From contig JARKPU010000008.1 of the NCBI GenBank assembly GCA_029975055.1, positions 90,473-154,472 of the forward strand: 64,000 bases of DNA, written 5' to 3'. Below the pieces are notes generated by a model. The model ran no database searches. It worked only from the letters and a program-made list of their open reading frames with translations, and was not told the origin of the DNA. A program made the position numbers and the translations under genes. Within the stretch, counting starts at the first letter, position 1. Each line of letters begins with the position of its first letter. This stretch comes from Anaerolinea sp. GTDB taxonomy: Bacteria; Chloroflexota; Anaerolineae; Anaerolineales; Anaerolineaceae. This document shows positions 49,282 to 57,963 of this stretch, piece by piece.

Positions 49282-51173
49282 CCGCCCCCTCCGGCGGGCC
49301 ATTCCAGGAAGCCCGCCAGCGCCTCTTGCGCGCGCCGATTGTATTCGGGGGCGTAGGCGCGGTAGGCGGCGATGATCTCGGCGCGCTCTTCGGCGGCGCG
49401 GGCGGCGCAGCGGGCGATCGTCTCGGCGTTATCGGGCGCGGGCACCACCAGCCGCTCGTGCAGGTAGGGGTTATCCAGGAAGTAGTGCGAGGTGGGCCCA
49501 AACAGGCACGGCGCGCCGAGCGAGAGGCTTTCGAGAGGCAGCATGGGGGCGCACTCGGTCAAGGAAACATACAGGTTGAGGTGCATGCGGGGCAGCGTTT
49601 CCATCACCTGGCTGTGCGGAATGGGGTCGATCTGGTAACTCGCGTTGAGGCGCAGGCGCTCGCCGAACTCCTGCGCGCGCGGGCTGACGTTATACACGTG
49701 CCCGTAGGCCCCCGGGAGGAGACTCAAAGAGGCCAGCATGGCGTAGGGCAGCTTCTTCCAGCCCCAATCGGGCTCGGCCCAGATGCCGATGTGCATTTTG
49801 CCGTCTTCCAGGGGCTGCGAAGGGCCTTCGGGGATGCGCCGAACCATATTCATAATGAAGGCCGTTTTCATCCCCGCGGCCGCCATCACCTCGGCCATGC
49901 CCTGCTTGACAAACCCCACCCGGGCGATATCGCCCTCGGCGTGCAGGCTGCTGAGCATGTTGAAGCTCTGGTAGGCAAAGTCTTCCTTGCTGTGCAGGAA
50001 GTTGCCATGCCAGATAACATATATGGGCAGCTTCGGGTTGGCGGCGCGCAGGGCCTTGACCAGGTGATAATAACTGAACGGGAAACCCTGGATGGTGACC
50101 GATGGAACACCGGCCTCGACGAACAGCTCTGCGTAATGGCGGGCGCGCGCTTCATCCAGCGTGTCGGGAATGGTGAAGACGTTATCGAACAGCTCGTTGG
50201 TGGAGGCCAGGATGCCGCGCCACTCGGGGTTGTTCAGCGAGAGCGGGCGGGGGCCCGCCGCCTGCTGTTCCAGCCACGCGCGCTCTTCGAGCGACCAGGC
50301 GGGGCCCTCAACAAGGGCAGCCTGCGCGGGGCTGGATACCCCTTTTTGCTCCGGCGATGGGGCGGCCGCTTTGGGCGCCAGCAGCCTGGCTGCCCGCACC
50401 AGAACGCCGGAAAGGGGAGACGCCTTGAGCCGCTCGAGCAGGCGGTAACCGCGCGAATTGCGGATTGCATCCATCTCGGCCTGCAGGGCGGCATTTCTCA
50501 GCTGCAAAGCCTGCCGGTATAACCGGCCGGATTCGCTCAAGTCGCCCGGTTCGGATGAAGCCATCATAGAATGATGGGTGTAAGAGGAAAAGAGCGAGGT
50601 GCGCAGGTCTTTGGGGTCGAGGCGCGAAAGCACAAAGGACCCAAATGGCCGCCCGGCGTAATCAATGAACAGGGACTTGCGCACCATGCCAAAACGGTCG
50701 AAATCCTCCTCGACCCAGGCGCTCAGATGCTTCTCGTAAGGGTTCTCGTATACCTCTTGCTGGGGCCAATCGAGGCCCAAAGGGATGTTCACCAGCACGT
50801 AATCGGAATGCTCGAGGCTCCAGTTCAACAGGCGCTCGGCCACCGGGCGCTCAAAGTGCTCCAGCACATCCCCGAAGATGATCACATGAAAGGTTTCATC
50901 GAGCGAGAAGATGATCTCCTGCGCGTCGCCGATCAAAATGCGGTTATAGAAGGCGCGGTGATAATCGGTGATGCTTTTGGCAAAGCCTTCGATGCCAGTG
51001 ATCGAAACGGTCCAATCTTGCTTGAAAACATGCCCAAACCAGACGTCGCAAAACTCGCGCACAATCATCCCCCAGCGGCCAAAGCCGACTCCCACATCCA
51101 AAACACGCTGCGGGGCGATCTTCATCAAGGCTTCCACGCAAAAGGGGATGTTCTGCCAGTTGCTCGTTCCCAT
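49278..51173 (-). CDS. methyltransferase - glycosyltransferase fusion
   Basis: 631 aa. Residues ~15-200 are a SAM methyltransferase (RVLDVGVGFGRWGMIV, FHVIIFGDVLEHF). Residues ~215-250 predict a coiled/helical linker (RQALQLRNAALQAEMDAI). Residues ~325-620 are GT4/GT-B-like: WHGNFLHSKEDFAYQ, KMHIGIWAEPDW, and the donor site NLYVSLTECAPMLPLESLSLG. Not separate genes: the frame is open throughout. Likely methylates and extends a glycan. A minus-strand TATAAT is about 115 nt upstream. Confidence 0.75.
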   Translation of the reverse strand: MGTSNWQNIPFCVEALMKIAPQRVLDVGVGFGRWGMIVREFCDVWFGHVFKQDWTVSITGIEGFAKSITDYHRAFYNRILIGDAQEIIFSLDETFHVIIFGDVLEHFERPVAERLLNWSLEHSDYVLVNIPLGLDWPQQEVYENPYEKHLSAWVEEDFDRFGMVRKSLFIDYAGRPFGSFVLSRLDPKDLRTSLFSSYTHHSMMASSEPGDLSESGRLYRQALQLRNAALQAEMDAIRNSRGYRLLERLKASPLSGVLVRAARLLAPKAAAPSPEQKGVSSPAQAALVEGPAWSLEERAWLEQQAAGPRPLSLNNPEWRGILASTNELFDNVFTIPDTLDEARARHYAELFVEAGVPSVTIQGFPFSYYHLVKALRAANPKLPIYVIWHGNFLHSKEDFAYQSFNMLSSLHAEGDIARVGFVKQGMAEVMAAAGMKTAFIMNMVRRIPEGPSQPLEDGKMHIGIWAEPDWGWKKLPYAMLASLSLLPGAYGHVYNVSPRAQEFGERLRLNASYQIDPIPHSQVMETLPRMHLNLYVSLTECAPMLPLESLSLGAPCLFGPTSHYFLDNPYLHERLVVPAPDNAETIARCAARAAEERAEIIAAYRAYAPEYNRRAQEALAGFLEWPAGGGG

Positions 51174-51288
51174 AATCTTGGTTTCCAGTCCTTGCGATAA
51201 GGGTTTTGGTGAAGCGGCGGGGCTCCAAAGCCCCCAGGTGCGGCCTGCGCGGCCGGTAGTTTCTAAAGCAGACCCCCGCCTCGCCCCT

Positions 51289-51294
51289 ATTATA
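51289..51294 (-). promoter_or_regulatory. -10 box upstream of the main polysaccharide transcript
   Basis: TATAAT, minus strand; a TTCTCG hexamer 17 nt upstream is a weak -35. Confidence 0.5.
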
Positions 51295-51330
51295 ACAAGA
51301 TGTCTTCGAGCCGAGAAAAGAGGCCGGTGC

Positions 51331-53043
51331 CTACGGGCGGCGCGTCAAGCGCGCCCAGCCGTCGGCGGCCTGCTCGAAGAAGAGGCGCGCCCAGCCCAGC
51401 AGGTAGCCGAGGTATTCGATTGCCCGGCTCTCGCGCTCGCGGGCGGGCAGGCGCAGCAGCGCGAGCACCCGCCCGGCAAAGCGCCCGGCGCCCTTCACCT
51501 GGCGGGCGGCGCCGGAGGCGGGCGGCAGGTAGAGATCGCGGCCCATGCGGTAGCGGCTGAGGATTTGCGCCTGGATGGTCTTGAGCAGGTAGCCGGTGGT
51601 GAAGCGCGCGCGCTCGGGGAGGTGATCCACCTCCGCCGCGGGCGCGAAGCCCACCGCCCAGCCCAGGCGCCGCGCCAGCGCGGCGGCGATGGTCTCTTCA
51701 CCGCCGCTGAAGTCCTTCCTGCGCCGCCCGTATTGCAAGCGGAAGCCCCCGATTTGGGCCATCAACGCGCGGCGGATGCACCAGTTGCCCCCCCAGGGAA
51801 ATTGAGCCGGGTCCGTGACCTCGGTGAACGAGCCGGACGGCGCATCCAGGTGGCCCCAGAAGCGTTCCAGGCCCGGCTTGAGGGCCGCCGGGCGCGGCTG
51901 GGGGATGACGAGGTGAATCGGCCCGCCCACCACGCCCGCCTCGGGGTGCTGCTCAAAGGCCAGGGCGATCTGCGCCAGCCAATCGGGGCGGGCCTGGGCG
52001 TCGTCATCCAGGTAGCACAGCACCTCACCGCGCGCCTCGCCGATGGCAGCGTTGCGGGCAAACGAGAGGCCGGGCAGCGGGCAATCCAGCAGGCGCAGGC
52101 GGTCTTGCCGCCCGGCGAAGGCCCCGGCATGGAAGGCGGCGACCACCTCGCGCGGGCCCGGGTCGGCCGGGTCGTTATTGACCACCAGGATCTCAAACGC
52201 CTCGGGCGCGATGCTCTGCTCGCAGAGGGATTGGAGCGCTGCAGTCAGCGCCTGCGGGCGGCGGAAGGTGGAAACGATCACCGAGAGCCGGCAGGCCGGG
52301 GCGGGCAGCGCGGCGCGGAAGGCTTCGATCTGCCTCAAATGGTGCGCGTGGACACGCATATCGAGCAGGTTCAACAGGGCGTGCAGGCTGGGGCCGGCGG
52401 CCCAACCCTGCCAGGCGCGCTCCAGGAGGGGCGGCGCGCCTTTGCCGAGCGAGAGGCACAGGTCCCAGCCGGGGTCAACCGCCGTGGGGAGGCTCTCGCC
52501 GGAAAAGTCAATGAACACGCGCAGCGCGCCCTCGGGGGCGGCCCCGGCGGGCGGCGGCGAGCAGGCGCGCGCGGGGTTCCGGCCCGCCAGGATCAATGCG
52601 CAGGGGGCCCACAGGCGCGGGTAAGCCAGCCGGCACGGCGCATCAGAGAGCACGTTGCCCGGCGCGGCGACGGCCCGGCGCAGCGCCTCGAACCAGGGCT
52701 GGGGGGCGCCGCCCGGCGCATCGGCCTGCAGGATGGCATACCAGGGAGCGAGGTAAAAATCACGGTAGAAATCGGCCTGCACGGCCAGCGGCGCGGGGGC
52801 ATCAGCGGCCAGGTCAAGGAAGAGGCCGGTGCGGGCGGGCGGGCGGGACTTCAGGCCGAACAGCAGCCCGGCCTGCAGCCAATAGGCGGGGTCTTCGGCC
52901 GGAATAGGCGAAGCCGGCCTCGCCCCGAGCGCCCAGGCGGCCGGATCGCCCTCTGGCAGAGCCAGGCTGCGCACATCGCCGGGGTAAAGCGAGCGGCGCG
53001 CGCGCAGGAAGCGCTCGTACTGGTAGGTTCGCCAATCCATCAT
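51331..53043 (-). CDS. GT2 glycosyltransferase with N-terminal extension
   Basis: 570 aa. N-terminal ~250 residues are unrecognised. Residues ~255-480 are GT2: RLSVIVSTFRRPQALTAALQ, LVVNNDPAD, SFARNAAIGEA and the D-D-D metal site in LCYLDDDAQARPDW; the acceptor-side ED-like segment is FSGGEETIAAALARRLG. Homologous to rhamnosyl/galactofuranosyl-type transferases. Two adjacent ATGs; 53043 is used. A promoter (TTACCC/TATAAT) is divergent from the plus-strand GT gene. Confidence 0.82.
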   Translation of the reverse strand: MMDWRTYQYERFLRARRSLYPGDVRSLALPEGDPAAWALGARPASPIPAEDPAYWLQAGLLFGLKSRPPARTGLFLDLAADAPAPLAVQADFYRDFYLAPWYAILQADAPGGAPQPWFEALRRAVAAPGNVLSDAPCRLAYPRLWAPCALILAGRNPARACSPPPAGAAPEGALRVFIDFSGESLPTAVDPGWDLCLSLGKGAPPLLERAWQGWAAGPSLHALLNLLDMRVHAHHLRQIEAFRAALPAPACRLSVIVSTFRRPQALTAALQSLCEQSIAPEAFEILVVNNDPADPGPREVVAAFHAGAFAGRQDRLRLLDCPLPGLSFARNAAIGEARGEVLCYLDDDAQARPDWLAQIALAFEQHPEAGVVGGPIHLVIPQPRPAALKPGLERFWGHLDAPSGSFTEVTDPAQFPWGGNWCIRRALMAQIGGFRLQYGRRRKDFSGGEETIAAALARRLGWAVGFAPAAEVDHLPERARFTTGYLLKTIQAQILSRYRMGRDLYLPPASGAARQVKGAGRFAGRVLALLRLPARERESRAIEYLGYLLGWARLFFEQAADGWARLTRRP

Positions 53044-53096
53044 GCTGAAGGGGCAGGCCTTCCACCGTCCGTGGGGAGATCGGTTTTGCTGGTTCG

Positions 53097-53125
53097 ATTA
53101 TAGTTTAGATTCCAGAGTGGGGTAA
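53097..53125 (-). promoter_or_regulatory. promoter of GT2 gene
   Basis: Minus strand: -35 TTACCC (53120-53125), 17-nt spacer, -10 TATAAT (53097-53102). Confidence 0.6.
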
Positions 53126-53126
53126 A

Positions 53127-54392
53127 ATGGAACGTAGTTCACTGCACTGGAAAGGCCGGTGGGGCATGGAAGAAACAAAGCGGGACGCAACGGCTGGCGG
53201 CGGGCGGGCAAAGAGCCGCCCGCGCATCCTGTGCATCGTCGATGGCCCGGATTGGATCTTCAAGCGCCACGCGGCCTTCCTGGAACGCTTCCTGAGCGGC
53301 GATTTCGAGTTCTCGGTGGCTTACCGCGGTGAAGCCTATGACGAAGCCGCCTATGACTTGATCTACCCGCTGGAATTCAACATGGTGACGCCCGAGCAGA
53401 TCCGCGAGCCGCGCCGCTACGTGACGGGCCTGCGCTCGTTCGTCGCATGGGCCGATTGGGATTTCCTGGCCCTGACGGGCTACCTCACCACCCACTTCCT
53501 GCGCGTGCACGCCGTTTCCAGGCAGTTGTATGATCTCTTCGCGCCGTACCTGCCCGGTTTGGCCTATGTGACTCATGGGGTGGATACGCAGTTCTTCACC
53601 CCCGCGCCCGGCGGGAGGCCCGCGCAGCCGGGCAGGCTGCGCCTGGGCTGGGCCGGCAACCGCAACACCATCGTCAAGGGCTACCGGTGGTACATCGAGC
53701 CGCTCGGCGAGCTGGAAGGCATCGAGCTGGTGTATTGCGGCTACGCCGACCGCAACCTGCCGTATGAAGAAATGCCCGGCTTTTATCGCTCGATCGACGC
53801 CTATGTGTGCGCTTCCAGCTACGAGGGCAACAACAATTCGCTCTTGGAGGCGGCCAGCGCGGGGGTGGCGATCCTCACCACGCCTGCCGGAACCGCGCCC
53901 GAGTACCTGCAAAACGAGCAAAGCGCTCTGATCGTGGCGCGAGACCTCGCGCAGTTCAAGGCGGCGGCCGAACGCCTGCGCGATGACCCATCGCTGCGCG
54001 CCAGGCTGGGGCAGGCCGCCCGCCAGGCGCTCATCGAAGGCGGGTGGGATTGGCAGGTGAAGGCCGAGGAATACCGGCGCTTCTTCTGGGATGCCCTGAA
54101 CAGCCAAACGGAAGATCCCGCCCGGCGAACGCCCCCCGAACCCCGCGACCTGGCGCATTACGCCGCCGCACTGAAGCTCCAATATGAGCTGGAGCGGGAA
54201 TTGCGCATCGGGCACGCTTATGGTGAAATCGTCTTGCGCGACCAGGTAAAGTACCTGGAAGCCGAGAACGAAAAGCTCCGGCAGATCCGCCAGAGCGCGC
54301 CGTTCCGCCTCTACAACCGCATCGCCTCCTGGAAAGCCGTGCAGGCTCTGCGCGGGCTGTTCCGGCGGGCGGACAAGAGGAAATCACCATGA
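53127..54392 (+). CDS. GT4-like glycosyltransferase coupled to znuA
   Basis: 421 aa. GT-B C-terminal half is clear: LRLGWAGNRNTIVKGYRWYIEP, ELVYCGYADRNLPYEEM, and the donor-site CASSYEGNNNSLLEAASAG. The N-terminal half is short and loosely conserved, RPRILCIVDGPDWIFKRHA. The last ~70 residues (LEAENEKLRQIRQSAPFRLY) look helical/coiled. The stop overlaps the start of the metal-binding protein gene by 4 nt although the functions look unrelated. A start at 53166 is possible. Confidence 0.75.
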   Translation: MERSSLHWKGRWGMEETKRDATAGGGRAKSRPRILCIVDGPDWIFKRHAAFLERFLSGDFEFSVAYRGEAYDEAAYDLIYPLEFNMVTPEQIREPRRYVTGLRSFVAWADWDFLALTGYLTTHFLRVHAVSRQLYDLFAPYLPGLAYVTHGVDTQFFTPAPGGRPAQPGRLRLGWAGNRNTIVKGYRWYIEPLGELEGIELVYCGYADRNLPYEEMPGFYRSIDAYVCASSYEGNNNSLLEAASAGVAILTTPAGTAPEYLQNEQSALIVARDLAQFKAAAERLRDDPSLRARLGQAARQALIEGGWDWQVKAEEYRRFFWDALNSQTEDPARRTPPEPRDLAHYAAALKLQYELERELRIGHAYGEIVLRDQVKYLEAENEKLRQIRQSAPFRLYNRIASWKAVQALRGLFRRADKRKSP

Positions 54393-55303
54393 GGCGGGCA
54401 CTGCTGCTGGCCATCCTCTTCGTCCTCTCCCTGGCCGCCTGCCAGAGTGCCCAGCCCACCCCGGCCGGGGGGCTGCCCACCGTGCTGGCGGTGGAGACCT
54501 TTCTGGCGGATATCACCCAAAACGTGGCCGGCGACAGGCTGCAGGTGAGCGCGCTCGTGCCGCTCGGCCTCGACCCGCACGCCTTCGAGCCGACCCCGCA
54601 AGACGTGGCGAAGATCAGCCGCAGCCAGGTGCTGGTGATCAACGGCGGCGGGTTCGAGGAATGGCTGGGCAAGGTGCTCGAAAACGCGGGCGGGCAGCGA
54701 TTGGTCATCGAAGCCTCCGCGGGCGTGGCCAGGCGTTCGCCGCAGCCCGGCGAGCCGCCCTTCGATGAGGCCGGCGGCGACCCGCACTTCTGGCTGGACC
54801 CGAACAACGTCATCCAGTATGTGGAAAATATCCGCGACGGGCTCAGCCAGGCCGACCCGGCCGGGGCGGAAGTGTACGCCCGCAACGCCGATGCGTACAT
54901 CGCGCAGCTCAAAGACCTGGATGCGTGGATCCGTCAGCAGGTGGAGCAGGTGCCCGCCGGGCGCCGCCTGATGGTGACCAACCACGAGAGCTTCGGTTAT
55001 TTCGCCGACCGCTACGGCTTCACCCTGCTCGGCGCGATCATCCCCTCGGTGAGCACCAGCGCCTCGCCCTCGGCGCAGCAGCTGGCCGGGCTGGCCCGGC
55101 GCATTGAAGAGACGGGCGCCCCGGCGCTCTTCCTCGAGACGGGCAGCAACCCGCAGCTCGCCGAGCAGCTTGCGGCGGAGACGGGCGCGAAGGTGGTCAC
55201 CGGGCTGTACACCCACTCGGTCACCCCGCCGGACGGCCCCGCGCCCACCTACATCGAGATGATGCGCTATAATGTGAAGGCCATCGTCGAAGCTTTGAAG
55301 TGA
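54389..55303 (+). CDS. znuA: zinc/manganese ABC transporter solute-binding lipoprotein
   Basis: 304 aa TroA-type cluster A-I binding protein. Signal peptide with lipobox LAAC (cleavage before Cys ~18). Metal ligand segments: LGLDPHAFEP, GGDPHFWLDP and TNHESFGYFA, with a late LFLETGSN acidic ligand. No long His-rich loop, so zinc versus manganese cannot be told. With the next two genes it forms a complete uptake system. Confidence 0.88.
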   Translation: MRRALLLAILFVLSLAACQSAQPTPAGGLPTVLAVETFLADITQNVAGDRLQVSALVPLGLDPHAFEPTPQDVAKISRSQVLVINGGGFEEWLGKVLENAGGQRLVIEASAGVARRSPQPGEPPFDEAGGDPHFWLDPNNVIQYVENIRDGLSQADPAGAEVYARNADAYIAQLKDLDAWIRQQVEQVPAGRRLMVTNHESFGYFADRYGFTLLGAIIPSVSTSASPSAQQLAGLARRIEETGAPALFLETGSNPQLAEQLAAETGAKVVTGLYTHSVTPPDGPAPTYIEMMRYNVKAIVEALK

Positions 55304-55344
55304 GCAGGCCGCGGTGGCATTTTTTTGAGAATGGCTAAGCTGCA

Positions 55345-56172
55345 ATGAACCTGAAGGAAATCCCCACCAGCCCCGCCCGGCTCGAACTGGAGAACGTCAG
55401 CGCCGGTTATAACGGCACGCTTGCGCTGCAAGAGATCACCTTTGCCGTTCCGCACGGGCAGCGCGTGGCGGTGATCGGCCCGAACGGGGCTGGGAAATCC
55501 ACCCTCTTCAAAGCGCTGGTGGGGCTGCTGCCGCTGCGCTCGGGGGTCATCCGCATTCACGGGCAAACTCTGCGCCAGCACCAGGACTGCGTGGCCTACG
55601 TGCCGCAGCGCGAGGAGGTGGACTGGCGCTTCCCGGTGACGGTGCGCGACGTGGTGACGATGGGCCGCTTTGGGCGCACCGGCTGGCTGCGCCGCCCCTC
55701 GCCGGCCGACCAGGCGGTGGTGGAGCGCTGCATGCAGCAGATGGGCGTGGCCGCGCTGGCCCAAAAACCCATCGGCGAGCTATCCGGCGGGCAGCAGCAG
55801 CGCGTCTTTCTGGCGCGCGCGTTGGCCCAGGAGCCGCATATTCTCCTCATGGATGAGCCTTTCACCGGCGTGGATGCCTCGACTCAAGAGGCTACCCTGC
55901 AGCTGCTCGACCGGCTGCGCGAGGAGCGTGTGACCGTGCTCGTCTCGACACACGACCTCGACCTGGCCGCGCGGCGCTTCGACGTGGTGTGCCTGCTCAA
56001 CCACCGCCTGGTGGCCTACGGCGCACCCGATGAAGTGTTCCGCGCCGAACACATCCGCGAGGCCTTCGGCGGGCAGACCCTTTCGATTGACGGTGTGATC
56101 GTGGTGGATCAGTGCTGCTCAGGCGAGGAAGAGCCCGGCCACGTGCACGGGCAGGCAGGGGGGCACGGATGA
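55345..56172 (+). CDS. znuC: metal ABC transporter ATP-binding protein
   Basis: 275 aa ABC ATPase. Walker A GPNGAGKSTLFKALV, Q-loop VAYVPQREEVDWRFP, signature LSGGQQQRVF, Walker B ILLMDEPFTGVD, H-loop STHDLDL. The PQREEVDW Q-loop is typical of manganese/zinc importer ATPases. Cytoplasmic partner of the permease, overlapped by 4 nt. Confidence 0.9.
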   Translation: MNLKEIPTSPARLELENVSAGYNGTLALQEITFAVPHGQRVAVIGPNGAGKSTLFKALVGLLPLRSGVIRIHGQTLRQHQDCVAYVPQREEVDWRFPVTVRDVVTMGRFGRTGWLRRPSPADQAVVERCMQQMGVAALAQKPIGELSGGQQQRVFLARALAQEPHILLMDEPFTGVDASTQEATLQLLDRLREERVTVLVSTHDLDLAARRFDVVCLLNHRLVAYGAPDEVFRAEHIREAFGGQTLSIDGVIVVDQCCSGEEEPGHVHGQAGGHG

Positions 56173-57002
56173 TCCACTGGCTGCTCGACCCGTTGAGCTA
56201 TGCCTTCATCCAGCGCGGGCTGCTGGCAGCCCTGATGGTAGGGGTGGTCTGCGCGGTGATCGGCTGCTACGTGGTGCTGCGCTCGATGGCCTACCTGGGC
56301 GACGCCCTGGCGCACGCCATCCTGCCGGGCGTGGCCGTGGCTTACCTGATGGGCGGAAGCCTGACGGTGGGGGCGCTGGCGGCCGCGGTGCTGGTGGCGC
56401 TTGGCATCGGCGCGCTTTCACGGCAGGGGACGGTGAAGGAAGATACCGCCATCGGCATTCTCTTCGCTGCGGCGCTCTCGCTGGGGGTGGCGCTCATCTC
56501 CACCATGCGCACCTACGCGGTGGACCTGAGCCATATCCTCTTCGGCAACGTGCTGGGGGTGAGCGCCGGCGACCTGGCGCTGACGGCCGGCTTGAGCGTG
56601 CTGGTGCTGGGGGCGGTGCTGCTGCTCTACAAGCCCTTCCTGGTGATCTCCTTCGACCCGGTGCTGGCGGCCACGCTGCGCATGCCGCGCGAGCTGCTGC
56701 GCAACCTGCTGCTCGTCTTGCTGGCGTTGACGATTGTCATCTCGCTGCAGGCGGTGGGGGTGGGGCTGGTGGCCGCCATGCTGGTGACGCCCGCCGCCAC
56801 GGCCTACCTGCTCTCGCGCCGCCTGCCCGCCATGATGGCGATCTCGGCGCTGGTGGGAGCACTTTCGAGCGTGATCGGCATGTACGCCAGTTACTACGCC
56901 AACGTGGCTTCGGGCGCGGCGATCGTGTTGACGGCAACGGGCTTTTTCATCCTGGCCTATCTCTTCGCGCCGGGGCGCGGCGTGCTGTGGAAGAAGGGGT
57001 GA
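56169..57002 (+). CDS. znuB: metal ABC transporter permease
   Basis: 277 aa ABC-3 family permease with seven to eight membrane helices. Conserved LLAALMVGVVCAVIGCYVVLRSMAYLGDALAHAI and SHILFGNVLGV (given in part) and LVTPAATAYLLSRRL are the family marks. ATG at 56169 overlaps the znuC stop (ATGA). Transports Zn2+ or Mn2+ through the membrane. Confidence 0.9.
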   Translation: MIHWLLDPLSYAFIQRGLLAALMVGVVCAVIGCYVVLRSMAYLGDALAHAILPGVAVAYLMGGSLTVGALAAAVLVALGIGALSRQGTVKEDTAIGILFAAALSLGVALISTMRTYAVDLSHILFGNVLGVSAGDLALTAGLSVLVLGAVLLLYKPFLVISFDPVLAATLRMPRELLRNLLLVLLALTIVISLQAVGVGLVAAMLVTPAATAYLLSRRLPAMMAISALVGALSSVIGMYASYYANVASGAAIVLTATGFFILAYLFAPGRGVLWKKG

Positions 57003-57022
57003 AAGATCACCTATCCCCCTGA

Positions 57023-57144
57023 GGGGCTGTCTTGAAAGTATTCTATTGGTGTTAAAAAACGGCATATATGCCGTTTTTTAACACCAACAATAAATCCATA
57101 TTTGCTGGCCTGGGGCTGTCCAAAAAGACTTTTTGGACAGCCCC
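57023..57144. mobile_element. 122-bp MITE-like element with nested palindromes
   Basis: Terminal inverted repeats GGGGCTGTCTTGAAAG (57023-57038) and complement of GGGGCTGTCCAAAAAG (57129-57144), 13 of 16 matching. Inside: a perfect 42-bp palindrome 57046-57087 and a second one 57112-57144. Non-coding, between convergent genes; may also terminate transcription. Confidence 0.6.
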
Positions 57145-57169
57145 AATCATTGGGATAGGTCTCTTTTTC

Positions 57170-57817
57170 TTATTTCCGCCGGTAGTTGGTTATATACCCC
57201 GGCAGGGGCGCGGTGGAAGCCGGGTCGGGCTGCGGTTCAAGGGGCAGCAGTTCGAGCGGCAGGATGCCCGCCCAAACCGGCAGGGCCAGGTCGGCTTCGT
57301 CATCCTTCGGCGGGCCGCTGCGCACCTTGGCCGTGGCCGATTCGATCTCCACGGCGGCCACGGCAGTGGCATCCAGCTCTTTGCGCGATGGGATGCGCGC
57401 CTCGGCCCAGCGCCCAGGCAGGATGTGCCCGGTGATCGCCTCCAACGCGTAGAGCTTCTCGGCGTCCGACTCGAGCAGCCGACCGCGCCCGAATGCCACC
57501 ACCGATCGGTAGTTGACCGAGTGATGGAAGACCGAACGCGCCAGCACCAGCCCATCCAGCAGGGTGACCTCGATGCTCACCGGGCTGCCGGAGGCGATGT
57601 GCTTGAGCAGGCGGCTGGCTTTGGCCCCGTGCAGGTAGAGTGTGTCGCCCTCGCGGGCGAAGAGTGTGGGGATGACGTAAGGCTGTTCGCCTTCGGCAAA
57701 GGCCACGTGGCACACCAGGGCTTCATCGAGGATCGGGTAGATTACCTCGCGGTCGTAGGAAGCGCGTTCGGGCAGTCGGCGGACGCGGTTGCGTGAGGTC
57801 TGGTCAAATGCGGTCAT
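57170..57817 (-). CDS. pyridoxamine 5'-phosphate oxidase-like flavin-binding protein (NimA-like)
   Basis: 215 aa split-barrel FMN-binding protein. It begins near RRLPERASYDREVIYPILDE, then VCHVAFAEGEQPYVIPTLF and LYLHGAKASRLLKHI, a pattern of the PNPOx-like/nitroimidazole-resistance NimA clade with the SVNYRSVVAFGRG strand. Probable flavoprotein oxidoreductase of unknown substrate. AGGAG precedes the ATG at 57817. Confidence 0.82.
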   Translation of the reverse strand: MTAFDQTSRNRVRRLPERASYDREVIYPILDEALVCHVAFAEGEQPYVIPTLFAREGDTLYLHGAKASRLLKHIASGSPVSIEVTLLDGLVLARSVFHHSVNYRSVVAFGRGRLLESDAEKLYALEAITGHILPGRWAEARIPSRKELDATAVAAVEIESATAKVRSGPPKDDEADLALPVWAGILPLELLPLEPQPDPASTAPLPGYITNYRRK

Positions 57818-57963
57818 CGGCGAAACTCCTGGAAGGTGAAAGTTAATAGATTTTATCTGCGAATGGCTGCAAACAGGGAAAATTCACCACGAAGGAACAC
57901 AAAGAAACGCGAAAGAAGATCAGTAATCCCCCCTCTTATTGGCGTCCTTTCGCGGTTCTGATC

